From Massilia antarctica (GTDB lineage Bacteria; Pseudomonadota; Gammaproteobacteria; Burkholderiales; Burkholderiaceae_D), in assembly GCF_015689335.1 (NCBI RefSeq), contig NZ_CP065053.1:2108001-2172000 (forward strand): a stretch of 64,000 bases of DNA. Reading direction: 5' to 3'. Made by a program: the position numbers and the translations under genes. Under the pieces are notes generated by a model. The model searched no databases and was not told where the DNA came from. It worked only from the letters and a program-made list of their open reading frames with translations. This document shows positions 35,659-43,637 of this stretch, piece after piece. Position 1 is the first letter of the stretch. Each line of letters begins with the position of its first letter.

Positions 35659-37114
35659 GCGCCCGCGCGGCTGGGAGCGCTGCCTGCCGCAATCCTTGCT
35701 CGGACGGCTGACCTTGCTGATGGTGGCCGGCGTGATGCTGACCCAGCTGACCGGTAATTACATCTGGGCCAGCCAGCGCCGCGCCGAGTCAGAGGTCGAG
35801 GTCGCCAATGCAGCCCAGCAGCTCGGCCACAGCGCCGCCAGCGCCGTGCGCTTCTTTTTGAGCTTGCCGCCGAATTACCGGCCCCTGATCATCCAGCAAT
35901 TCGGCGAAATGGGAGGCACCCGCTTTTTCGTCGGCCTGAACCGCGACGCGGTGGCGGCCGAGAGCATCGGACCGCAGCCGCTGGCCGATATCGCGCTCGG
36001 CACCGTGCAGTCCACCCTGCACGCCGACCTGCCCAACAACCGCAATATGCGGGTCGCCTTTGTGTGGCCCGAGCAGCTGGTGGTGGCCGACGACGGCACC
36101 CGCCTGTCGGCCCTGCCGGAGAGCCGGGTGCGCCAGATCGTGCTGGCCAAGCCGGCCCCGGTGCTGCTGATGCAGGTGGAAATGGAGCCGGGCCACTGGC
36201 TGTACCTGGCCACCCTGATGCCCAGTCCCTATTTTCTCGACAGCGGCAAGCTGTTTACGCGCGACCACCTGCTGCTGCACGCATTGTCCTTGCTGGCGGT
36301 GGTGATGCTGTCGATTCCCGTGGTGCGCTGGACCACGCGCCCGCTGGCGGCGCTGTCGGAAGCGGCCACCGCCTTCGGCAACGGCGAGCGCATGCCGGCC
36401 CTGCCGGAAACCGGCAGCCGCGAATTCGTCAACACCGCGCGCGCTTTTGGCGCCATGCGCGAGCGCATCGGCCGCTACATCGACGACCGCGAACGTCTGT
36501 TCGTGTCGATCTCGCACGACCTGCGCACCCCCATCATGCGCCTCAAGCTGCGCGCCGAACTGCTCGACGACGATACCCTGCGCGCCGAATTCCACGAAGA
36601 TATCGATGAACTGGAAATGATGGTCAAGGGCGCGCTCCAGTGCGTCAAAGACAGCGATATCCATGAAACCCCGACCGAAATCCGGCTCGATGCGTTTTTG
36701 GCGCGCATGGTGCGCGGCGCCCAGCTGGCCGGGCACGAAGTGTCGTTCGACCCCACCGGCCTGTCGGTGACGGCCAAGCCGCTGGCGCTCAAGCGCGCCA
36801 TCGGCAACCTGCTGGAGAACGCGCTGCATTACGGCGAACGGGCCCAGATCGCCGTGCGCGCGGTCGGATCGAGCATCCGCATCGCGGTGCGCGACCACGG
36901 TCCCGGCGTGCCGGAAGACGCGCTGGCCCAGTTGTTCGAGCCGTATGTCCGCCTCGAACACGGGCGCAAGCAAAATAGCAGCGGCATGGGCCTGGGACTG
37001 GGCATCGCGCGCGGCATCGCCCAGGCCCACGGCGGCCAGCTGCTGCTGCAAAACGCCGAGGGCGGCGGCTTTTGCGCCACCCTGGTGCTGCCCAACGCGT
37101 CCGGGGGAGGCTGA
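35651..37114 (+). CDS. Membrane sensor histidine kinase
   Basis: 487 residues from ATG 35651, overlapping the regulator stop (ATGAGTAA). TM1 at about 16-37, a periplasmic region of about 165 residues, TM2 near 205-225, a HAMP linker, then the dimerisation domain with phospho-acceptor His289 (VSISHDLRTPIMRLKL) and an HATPase domain with the N box (IGNLLENALHYG), DHGPGVP and GMGLGLGIARGIA. It phosphorylates the regulator encoded just upstream. The mid-size periplasmic domain offers a docking surface for the co-encoded sugar-binding protein. The gene ends before a separate promoter at 37144. Confidence 0.93.
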   Translation: MSKRPRGWERCLPQSLLGRLTLLMVAGVMLTQLTGNYIWASQRRAESEVEVANAAQQLGHSAASAVRFFLSLPPNYRPLIIQQFGEMGGTRFFVGLNRDAVAAESIGPQPLADIALGTVQSTLHADLPNNRNMRVAFVWPEQLVVADDGTRLSALPESRVRQIVLAKPAPVLLMQVEMEPGHWLYLATLMPSPYFLDSGKLFTRDHLLLHALSLLAVVMLSIPVVRWTTRPLAALSEAATAFGNGERMPALPETGSREFVNTARAFGAMRERIGRYIDDRERLFVSISHDLRTPIMRLKLRAELLDDDTLRAEFHEDIDELEMMVKGALQCVKDSDIHETPTEIRLDAFLARMVRGAQLAGHEVSFDPTGLSVTAKPLALKRAIGNLLENALHYGERAQIAVRAVGSSIRIAVRDHGPGVPEDALAQLFEPYVRLEHGRKQNSSGMGLGLGIARGIAQAHGGQLLLQNAEGGGFCATLVLPNASGGG

Positions 37115-37143
37115 CGATTGTCGACGTCATTGTTGACGCAATT

Positions 37144-37172
37144 TTGTTGATCCCTGCCGTTGTCGCTACAAT
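37144..37172 (+). promoter_or_regulatory. Promoter of the methyltransferase gene, probably leaderless
   Basis: TTGTTG (37144-37149), 17-base spacer, TACAAT (37167-37172). The ATG at 37179 begins six bases after the -10 box, so transcription should start at or within a base or two of the start codon. Confidence 0.65.
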
Positions 37173-37178
37173 GCCGGG

Positions 37179-38327
37179 ATGTCCCTTCCAGTCCCCGATA
37201 GCGACGCCCTGGCCGCGTCCCACGCCCTGCAAAACCTGATCGCCGCCGAAATTGCGCGGCACGACGGTGCGATCTCCTTTGCCCGCTTCATGGAACTGGC
37301 GCTGTATGCGCCCGGCCTGGGCTACTACACCGGCGGCGCCGCCAAGCTGGGCGCGGCCGGCGACTTTGTCACCGCGCCCGAAATCAGTTCCCTGTTCGGT
37401 GCCGCGCTGGCGCAGGTGGCCGCGCCGCTCATGGCGCAAAGCGCGCCGGCGATCCTGGAATTCGGCGCCGGTACCGGCAAGCTGGCGTTCGACGTGCTCA
37501 CCGCGCTGGCGGCCGACGGCGTGCCGGTGGCGAGCTACGCGATCATGGAACTGTCGGGCGAACTGTGCGCGCGCCAGCAGGAAGCGCTGAAAGACTTCCC
37601 GCAGGTGCGCTGGCTGGACGACTTCCCTTCCTCCTTCGACGGCGTGGTGCTGGCCAACGAAGTGCTCGACGCCATGCCGGTGGCGCTGGTGCGCAAGGAG
37701 GCGGGGTTGTGGCGCGAGTTGACGGTCACGGTGGAAGAGGGCGAGTTCGCCTGGCTGGCGCGCCAACCCGATGGCGCGCTGGCGGCCCAGATCGCGCGCC
37801 AGATTCCGGACGCCGACCTGCTGCCGGACGGCTACCTGACCGAGGTCCATCCCGTGGCCTGCGGTTTCATGGGGTCGCTGGCGCGCATGTTCGGCACTGG
37901 CAAGGGCGCCGCCATCCTGCTCGACTACGGTTTTCCGGCGCACGAGTTCTATCTCGACCAGCGGATCGGCGGCACCCTGATGTGCCATTACCGCCACCAC
38001 GCCCATCCGGAACCGTTCTACCTGCCCGGCTTGCAGGACATCACCGCCCACGTCGACTTCACCGCCATGGCGCTGGCCGCCCAGGATGCCGGCCTGGACG
38101 TACTGGCCTACATGAACCAGGCCTCGTTTTTGCTCGGGGCCGGCATCGGCGAGCTGCTGCTGCGGCACGACCCGTCCGACCCGATGCGCTACCTGCCGCA
38201 GTCCAAGGCCCTGCAAAAGCTCGTGTCGCCAGCCGAAATGGGCGAATTGTTCAAGGTGCTGGTGGTGGGCAGCGGCGTGACCCTGCCCGACGTGCTGGCG
38301 CGGGCCGACCGCAGCCACCGCCTGTAG
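37179..38327 (+). CDS. MidA/NDUFAF7-type SAM-dependent methyltransferase
   Basis: 382 residues of the Methyltransf_28 family, whose mitochondrial member NDUFAF7 methylates an Arg of a complex I subunit. The N-terminal FMELALYAPGLGYYTGG and GDFVTAPEISSLFG are family hallmarks; the SAM-binding motif I is ILEFGAGTGKLAFDVL; VLANEVLDAMPV and LLDYGFPAHEFY follow. Bacterial members are common in proteobacteria and mostly uncharacterised. The gene stands alone behind its own promoter and seems to have no 5' untranslated region. No Shine-Dalgarno is visible, consistent with leaderless translation. Confidence 0.9.
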   Translation: MSLPVPDSDALAASHALQNLIAAEIARHDGAISFARFMELALYAPGLGYYTGGAAKLGAAGDFVTAPEISSLFGAALAQVAAPLMAQSAPAILEFGAGTGKLAFDVLTALAADGVPVASYAIMELSGELCARQQEALKDFPQVRWLDDFPSSFDGVVLANEVLDAMPVALVRKEAGLWRELTVTVEEGEFAWLARQPDGALAAQIARQIPDADLLPDGYLTEVHPVACGFMGSLARMFGTGKGAAILLDYGFPAHEFYLDQRIGGTLMCHYRHHAHPEPFYLPGLQDITAHVDFTAMALAAQDAGLDVLAYMNQASFLLGAGIGELLLRHDPSDPMRYLPQSKALQKLVSPAEMGELFKVLVVGSGVTLPDVLARADRSHRL

Positions 38328-38447
38328 CGCCTCTGGCAACTTGCCTTGCAGCTACAATGACGATGGCAGTGTGACGCCGGGCGGGCTTGCCGGCGTGACG
38401 ACATCGGCTATCATGGACGACAGCCCGCTTCCCCCGACCCGACGACA

Positions 38448-39422
38448 ATGGCCAAGATCCACACACATTATGACAACCTGAAGGTGGCGCGCCTGGCGCC
38501 GCAGGAAGTTATCCGGGCCGCCTACAAGGCCTTGAGCCAGAAATACCATCCCGACAAAAATCCCGGCGACGAGAAGGCCGCGCGCATCATGGCGATCCTC
38601 AACAGCGCCTACGGCACCTTGTCCGACCCGGTGCGGCGCAAGGAGCACGACGAGTGGATCGCGGCCGAGGAGTGGGAAATCGAATGGCTGGAAAGCACCC
38701 GCACCGAGGAGGGGCGCGACAAGCCGCGCCATGACGCGCCGCCGGCATGGGATGCGGCGCCGGTCGCGGTGGTGCCGCCGTACCGGGCCGTGCGCGATCC
38801 GCGCTGGTGGTTCGGGCTGATGCTGTGTTTTGGTTTGGGTTGCGCGGCCGGCGCCTTTTTCCTGGGCCAGGAGCGGGCGGTGCCGGTGCCGGTGGTGCTG
38901 GCGGCGGCGCTGGGAACGGCGGGCACGGGGGCGTCCACGGCTGCCGGCCCGGCGCCCGATGCGCGCGCCGACGGCTGGGCGGTGGCCAAGCCGCACGTGG
39001 CCGATGCCGGCCAGCGCCCGCCCGATATCCGCACCCTGGGCGTGACCGAACTGGTGGTGCCGGCGCGGGTGGCCGACTGCGAGAGCGAACTGCACTCCCT
39101 GATCGCGCCCAACGGCGAGCCGTGGCCGGCGCAGTCGGGCTATGTGGACGGTTTCCCGATCGGGAACCAGGGACCGGAAACCCAGATCAGCATCGACAAC
39201 ACGCGCAACGGCTCGCCGGTGCTGGTCAAGATTTTCGATCTCGACCGGCGCTCGAACGTGCGCCATGTGTATGTGCTGGCGCGCGACAGCTTCGTGGTCG
39301 ACCGCCTCGCGGCCGGCAAGTATGAAGTGCGCTACCAGAATGTGGACGTGGGCGGTAGCCAGGCCGAGTGCGTGGGCCGGCGCAAGCAGGCGGCCGCGGC
39401 GCGTCCTCTTGATCCGGGTTGA
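38448..39422 (+). CDS. Membrane-anchored J-domain protein
   Basis: 324 residues. An N-terminal J domain (about 5-70) has the Hsp70-stimulating HPD motif in YHPDKNPGD; a cytosolic linker follows, then one TM helix (WWFGLMLCFGLGCAAGAFFLG, shown in part as residues about 125-145) and a C-terminal, presumably periplasmic, domain with VPARVADCESELHSLIAP and a beta-rich end (GSPVLVKIFDLDRR). The J domain should recruit DnaK to the membrane; the outer domain may sense or bind something. This is not DnaJ or CbpA, since zinc and substrate-binding domains are missing. It lies 120 bases after the methyltransferase gene. Confidence 0.8.
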   Translation: MAKIHTHYDNLKVARLAPQEVIRAAYKALSQKYHPDKNPGDEKAARIMAILNSAYGTLSDPVRRKEHDEWIAAEEWEIEWLESTRTEEGRDKPRHDAPPAWDAAPVAVVPPYRAVRDPRWWFGLMLCFGLGCAAGAFFLGQERAVPVPVVLAAALGTAGTGASTAAGPAPDARADGWAVAKPHVADAGQRPPDIRTLGVTELVVPARVADCESELHSLIAPNGEPWPAQSGYVDGFPIGNQGPETQISIDNTRNGSPVLVKIFDLDRRSNVRHVYVLARDSFVVDRLAAGKYEVRYQNVDVGGSQAECVGRRKQAAAARPLDPG

Positions 39423-39471
39423 GCCGGTTTTTTTTCATCCCGGGTGCGCCCGGACTTGCCGGGATTTCCCC

Positions 39472-39909
39472 ATGACCGTATTACGAACGATGTTGATGCT
39501 GGCGCTGGCCGCAGGCGCCGTCTCCACCGCCAGCGCCGCCGCGCCGGATGCCGCGTCGGCTATCGCGCCGGCTACCGCGCCGGCTACCGCGCGTGGCAAG
39601 CAGTACGAGCGCTGCATGGAAAAAGCGGTCAGCAACGTTGATATGCAAGAGTGCATGTCGGCGCAGTACGCGGTCGAGGACAAGCGCCTCAATGTCGCGT
39701 ACCGGGCCTTGCTGGCGCCTCTGCAAGGCGCGCGCAAGAACCAGCTCCAGGAAGCCCAGCGGCTGTGGCTGAAATATACCGAGGCGAATTGCGGGTTTTA
39801 TGCCGATCCCGATGGCGGCACGTCGGCGCGCCTGGCGGCCCACGAATGCGCGGTCAGCGCGCGCGCGGCACGGGCGGCCGAGCTTGAGGAACTGGTGCGC
39901 GTGCGCTGA
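39472..39909 (+). CDS. LprI-like (DUF1311) exported protein
   Basis: 145 residues from ATG 39472. A signal peptide (RTMLMLALAAGAVSTASA) is followed by a tandem Ala/Pro stretch (AIAPATAPATA) and the LprI/DUF1311 pattern: four cysteines in the order C-x-C-x-C-x-C (ERCMEKA, QECMSAQY, EANCGFYADPDGG, AAHECAV) and the helix LNVAYRALLAPLQGARKNQL ending in QRLWLKYTEANC. LprI of Mycobacterium inhibits lysozyme; most relatives have no known role. The frame is open further upstream but overlaps the J-domain gene. Confidence 0.85.
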   Translation: MTVLRTMLMLALAAGAVSTASAAAPDAASAIAPATAPATARGKQYERCMEKAVSNVDMQECMSAQYAVEDKRLNVAYRALLAPLQGARKNQLQEAQRLWLKYTEANCGFYADPDGGTSARLAAHECAVSARAARAAELEELVRVR

Positions 39910-39955
39910 GATGCCGGGCGGAGTTCCACGTACGGCAACGCGTCTCGAACCTGCC

Positions 39956-40324
39956 ATGAATGAGATTGTCGAAGCGCGGCAACTGGTCGACCAGGCCTGG
40001 CAGCGCCTGGAGCACTGGGACAGTCACATCGCCGCAGCCCAGGCATTGCTTGAGCACGCACGCGCCACCCATCCGCACGATCCGCAGGTGCTGACCTGCC
40101 TCGGCGCGCTGCTGTGCGACCGCGCGCGGTACCATGAGGCCGACACCGTGCTGCGCGAAGCGCTGGCGCAGGGATCGCCTGATCGCCACACCACCTTCAA
40201 TCTGGCGGTGGCGGTGTTCAACATTGGCACCCGGAGGCAGGCGCTGGCGCTGTTCGGGGCTGCCGCCAAACTGCAACCGTCGACCATCACCTGGGCCGCC
40301 TATTTCGACCCGCATGGAACCTGA
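39956..40324 (+). CDS. Small TPR-repeat protein
   Basis: About 122 residues from ATG 39956. ATG 39911, immediately after the LprI-like stop, is an in-frame alternative; neither has a good ribosome binding site. The protein is two to three tetratricopeptide-like helical hairpins (ALLEHARATHPHDPQVLTCL, ALLCDRARYHEADTVLREAL, FNLAVAVFNIGTRRQALALF). Such repeats bind other proteins. It shows no signal peptide. Position after the LprI-like gene suggests co-transcription but gives no function. Confidence 0.65.
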   Translation: MNEIVEARQLVDQAWQRLEHWDSHIAAAQALLEHARATHPHDPQVLTCLGALLCDRARYHEADTVLREALAQGSPDRHTTFNLAVAVFNIGTRRQALALFGAAAKLQPSTITWAAYFDPHGT

Positions 40325-40396
40325 AGCCGGCGAGGGTGGGACCTGCGCCCCATTCTTCCATTTACAACGCAACTCGAACGTCTGGAACTGCGACTC

Positions 40397-41050
40397 ATGC
40401 TCATAACGAAATGGGAAATTGGCAAATATCACGATGGGTGGAGTGATGGGTTTCACCGAATCGTCTTGCACGTGCGCGAGGTCCAGACAAATTTTCATTT
40501 CGCCAGGGCGACAGTAGAGCGACTCGATTCAGGAGAGCAAATCGGCGGTGTCCAAAAATCCGGCGCCACTCCGGAACAGGCCCTTGATTCTGTTGCAGCA
40601 TCCTTGGAAGAGTGTGTGGCCAGTTGTCCACGGCCACCTGCCGAATGGGGGCGATTGGAATTGCGCAGCCTGCTAGTAGATTACAGGAAGTTCAATGATG
40701 AGCTAACGAGCATCCTCGTGAAGTTGCAAAAACTGAGAGCGAATGGTCACTTGTCTGAGTCGAATTTACATGATCTATATTGGCAGAGCAGGAATTTTTC
40801 CGTCAAAAACATTGCCACCCTTACGCATCGGTTGGCAGCGATGTCCGATCAAGATCGCATTGATTTGATGACATCGCCAGACGAGGTGTACAGGAATCTC
40901 GCCGATCCTTGTCACCTCGACGACTATGATGGCAGGGCTGCGCTGTTCGAGTTCATCGTTAACCCCTCTGATGAAGTTTTAGAAGCGCATGAAGCTCACA
41001 AAGCAAGGGCAATGAGTCCGCTTTCATCAGATGTACAAGGACCGATGTAG
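40397..41050 (+). CDS. Hypothetical protein, lower GC than neighbours
   Basis: 217 residues, soluble and without a signal peptide; I do not recognise the family. The N-terminal part (MLITKWEIGKYHDGWSDGFH) looks beta-rich, the rest mostly helical and charged (VDYRKFNDELTSILVKLQKL). Base composition and codon choice are clearly less GC-rich than in the genes on either side, suggesting recent acquisition. It ends 29 bases before the convergent cheW gene. The start is taken as ATG 40397, with no strong Shine-Dalgarno. Confidence 0.6.
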   Translation: MLITKWEIGKYHDGWSDGFHRIVLHVREVQTNFHFARATVERLDSGEQIGGVQKSGATPEQALDSVAASLEECVASCPRPPAEWGRLELRSLLVDYRKFNDELTSILVKLQKLRANGHLSESNLHDLYWQSRNFSVKNIATLTHRLAAMSDQDRIDLMTSPDEVYRNLADPCHLDDYDGRAALFEFIVNPSDEVLEAHEAHKARAMSPLSSDVQGPM

Positions 41051-41079
41051 AGTCGGGGCCGCGGGTTCCTTCCCGGTGC

Positions 41080-41586
41080 TCAGCTCGTCAGCGACTCGAT
41101 CAGCCCCATGTCGCGCGACGACATCAGCTTGTCGATATCGACCAGGATCAGCATGCGCTCGTCGATCGTGCCCAGTCCGATCAGGTAGTCGCTGCCGAAC
41201 GCGGTGCCCATTTCCGGCGCCGGCTTGACTTGCTCTGGTGTCAATGTGGTCACATCGCTCACGCTGTCGACCACCATCCCCATCACCCGTCCGGAAATAT
41301 TGAGGATGATGACCACCGTGAACTGGTCGTACACCGGCGTGCCGAGGTTGAACTTGATGCGCATGTCGACCACGGGAATGATGATGCCGCGCAGGTTGAT
41401 CACGCCCTTGATGAAGTCGGGTGCGTTGGCAATCCGCGTCACCGCCTCATAGCCGCGGATTTCCTGTACCTTGAGGATGTCGATCCCGTACTCTTCCGAG
41501 CCGAGCGTGAACGCCAGGAACTCGTGACCCGCGATATCCTTGCCGGATGGCCCGCCACCAGCTACAGTCGAAGAAGGAACTTGCAT
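41080..41586 (-). CDS. cheW: CheW chemotaxis coupling protein
   Basis: 168 residues, standard CheW size. It bridges methyl-accepting receptors and the CheA kinase. Seen: [25 protein letters not shown] at the start in part, the receptor/CheA-binding [13 protein letters not shown], and [23 protein letters not shown]. No cheA, receptor or cheY gene is adjacent; instead a divergent HD-GYP gene lies 279 bases away. It may serve a receptor array encoded elsewhere or a c-di-GMP-linked pathway with the neighbouring signalling genes. Confidence 0.95.
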   Translation of the reverse strand: MQVPSSTVAGGGPSGKDIAGHEFLAFTLGSEEYGIDILKVQEIRGYEAVTRIANAPDFIKGVINLRGIIIPVVDMRIKFNLGTPVYDQFTVVIILNISGRVMGMVVDSVSDVTTLTPEQVKPAPEMGTAFGSDYLIGLGTIDERMLILVDIDKLMSSRDMGLIESLTS

Positions 41587-41865
41587 AGTGTCTCCTTGTC
41601 AAAGCGGCGCCGCGGCGGACGCCTGTGCTCTCAAAGAGTAGCAGATGACGCGCCAAATGACGAGCGGTGCTGTTGCCGGTTCGCAAAATATGAATGCAGC
41701 GGTGCTCGCCTCGAACAAAACATTGTTTATAATTTGATTGATAAAAAGCGGACCTTGCCATGTCACAGTTGCATTGTTTGCTAATAGTTACGGTCGGGCT
41801 GGAACGCACTGTTTTGATTCGCATCATGTATGACCCCCGTTGACAGGGGCCCTTATGGAGCCTGT
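41587..41865. promoter_or_regulatory. Divergent cheW / HD-GYP promoter region
   Basis: 279 bases, AT-rich in the centre. TATAAT occurs at about 41728 within TTTATAATTTG but has no good -35 on the plus strand. A small CCCC-GTTGACA-GGGG hairpin lies just before the GGAG (41857-41860) that precedes ATG 41866 and could modulate translation of the HD-GYP gene. Confidence 0.4.
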
Positions 41866-43458
41866 ATGACCGACCCCACAGATGCATCGGACGATAACTG
41901 GCTGCTCGACGAAGATGACGAGAGCGGCGGGGGCGCCAGTGCCGCCGCGCTCGACCAGCGCCTGTGGCGCGTGCTCATCGTCGACGACGATGTCGACGTG
42001 CACGCGGTCACCCGGCTGGCGCTGCGCAACGTGGCCTTCAAGGGCCGCGAGCTGGAACTGTTTTCCGCCTACAGCGGGGCCGAGGGTTACCGCATCCTGC
42101 GCGACACGCCCGACATCGCCCTGGTGCTGCTCGACGTGGTCATGGAAACCGATGACGCCGGCCTGATCCTGGCGCGCCGCATCCGCGAGGAACTCAATAA
42201 CCAGATCGTGCGCGTGGTACTGCGCACCGGCCAGCCGGGCCAGGCGCCCGAGCAGCGCGTGATCATCGAATACGACATCAACGATTACAAGGCCAAGACC
42301 GAGCTGACCACGCAAAAGCTGTTTACCACCGTCATCTCGGCGCTGCGCGCCTACGAGAGCCTGATGATGCTCGAACGCAGCCGCATCGGCCTGGGCAAGA
42401 TCCTGGCCGGCGCCACCAATCTGTACCAGATCCATTCGCTGCGCGAGTTCGCTTCGGGCGTGCTCAACCAGGTCAGCGCCATCCTCGACGTGGGCGCCGA
42501 CGGCGTGCTGTGCGTGATGTCGGCCGTCACCGGCGGGCCGACCGTGGTGGCCGCCACCGGCAGCTATACTTCCCTGGCCGACAGTGAAGCGCTGCCGCCC
42601 GACCATCCGCTGATGCCGGCCATCGTCAAGGCCTTCCGCGAAAAGCAAAGCCAGTTCGAGCATCCGGTCAATGTGCTGTACATCCACACCCAGGAAGAGC
42701 GCCAGCTGTGCATTTCGGTCACGCCGCCGTGGCCGCTGGCGCCGATCCAGCGCGACCTGCTCGAAGTGTTTTGCCAGCGCATCGCGGCTGCCTTCGACAA
42801 TCTGTACATGTTCGGCCAGTTGCGCAAGGCGCAGGAAGCGACCGTGGTGGCGCTGGCCGACCTGGCCGAGTTCCGCGACCACGGCACCGGCGGCCATGTG
42901 CGGAGGGTGCAGGACATGTCGACCCGCATCGCGCAGCGCATGAAGCAGGGCGGGGTCGACGATCCGGGCCTGACCCCGCAATTGCTGGAAATGATCGGCC
43001 TGGCCAGCATCCTGCACGACGTGGGCAAGGTGTCCACACCCGACCAGGTCTTGCTCAAGCCGGCCGCGCACACGCCCGAGGAGCGGCGCGTGATGCAGAC
43101 CCATGCCGAAATCGGGCGCTCGATCCTGGAGCGCGCCGCCAGCATGGTCGATGGCGTGAGCTACCTGACTTACGGCGCCCAGATCGCCGGCGCCCACCAC
43201 GAGCATTTCGACGGCGGCGGCTATCCCGAGGGCTTGACCGGACGCACCATTCCGCTGGCGGCGCGCATCGTGGCGGTGGTCGACGTGTTCGATGCGCTGC
43301 TGCACCGGCGCCCCTACAAGGAACCGTGGCCGTATCCGGACGTGGTGACCTACATCGCCGAACGCAGCGGGGCCCAGTTCGATCCCGAGGTGGTGACGGC
43401 GCTGCTCGATATCATCCGCACCAGCCCGCCCGAACCGGTCGATGGCGACGACGATTGA
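41866..43458 (+). CDS. REC-DUF3369-HD-GYP response regulator (c-di-GMP phosphodiesterase)
   Basis: 530 residues from ATG 41866 (GGAG five bases upstream). An acidic N-terminal tail is followed by a receiver domain (about 35-160) with phosphoacceptor Asp90 (LVLLDVVMETDDAG), a DUF3369 sensor-like region (about 170-320; FASGVLNQVSAILD) and an HD-GYP domain (about 325-525). The metal and catalytic residues are in place: His384-Asp385 (ILHDVGKV), HAEIG, AHHEHFDGGGYPEGL with GYP at 452-454. It should hydrolyse c-di-GMP when phosphorylated. It is followed at 179 bases by a REC-TPR gene and an HDOD gene, forming a signalling group. The cognate kinase is not in the window. Confidence 0.94.
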   Translation: MTDPTDASDDNWLLDEDDESGGGASAAALDQRLWRVLIVDDDVDVHAVTRLALRNVAFKGRELELFSAYSGAEGYRILRDTPDIALVLLDVVMETDDAGLILARRIREELNNQIVRVVLRTGQPGQAPEQRVIIEYDINDYKAKTELTTQKLFTTVISALRAYESLMMLERSRIGLGKILAGATNLYQIHSLREFASGVLNQVSAILDVGADGVLCVMSAVTGGPTVVAATGSYTSLADSEALPPDHPLMPAIVKAFREKQSQFEHPVNVLYIHTQEERQLCISVTPPWPLAPIQRDLLEVFCQRIAAAFDNLYMFGQLRKAQEATVVALADLAEFRDHGTGGHVRRVQDMSTRIAQRMKQGGVDDPGLTPQLLEMIGLASILHDVGKVSTPDQVLLKPAAHTPEERRVMQTHAEIGRSILERAASMVDGVSYLTYGAQIAGAHHEHFDGGGYPEGLTGRTIPLAARIVAVVDVFDALLHRRPYKEPWPYPDVVTYIAERSGAQFDPEVVTALLDIIRTSPPEPVDGDDD

Positions 43459-43637
43459 CGCGGCGCGCGCAGCGGGCGCGCGTCGCCGGGTGGCTGTGTC
43501 GCATTCCTGCATCGGCTTCGCCGTTCCTTAGGGCGCAATTCAACTATTTCGTTCCTCTGCCGTAATATACTGAGACCCAGCGTGCCGACGTACGTCGCGG
43601 AACTCTGCCCGCCACAGGCTGATCGGAAAAACAAGAG

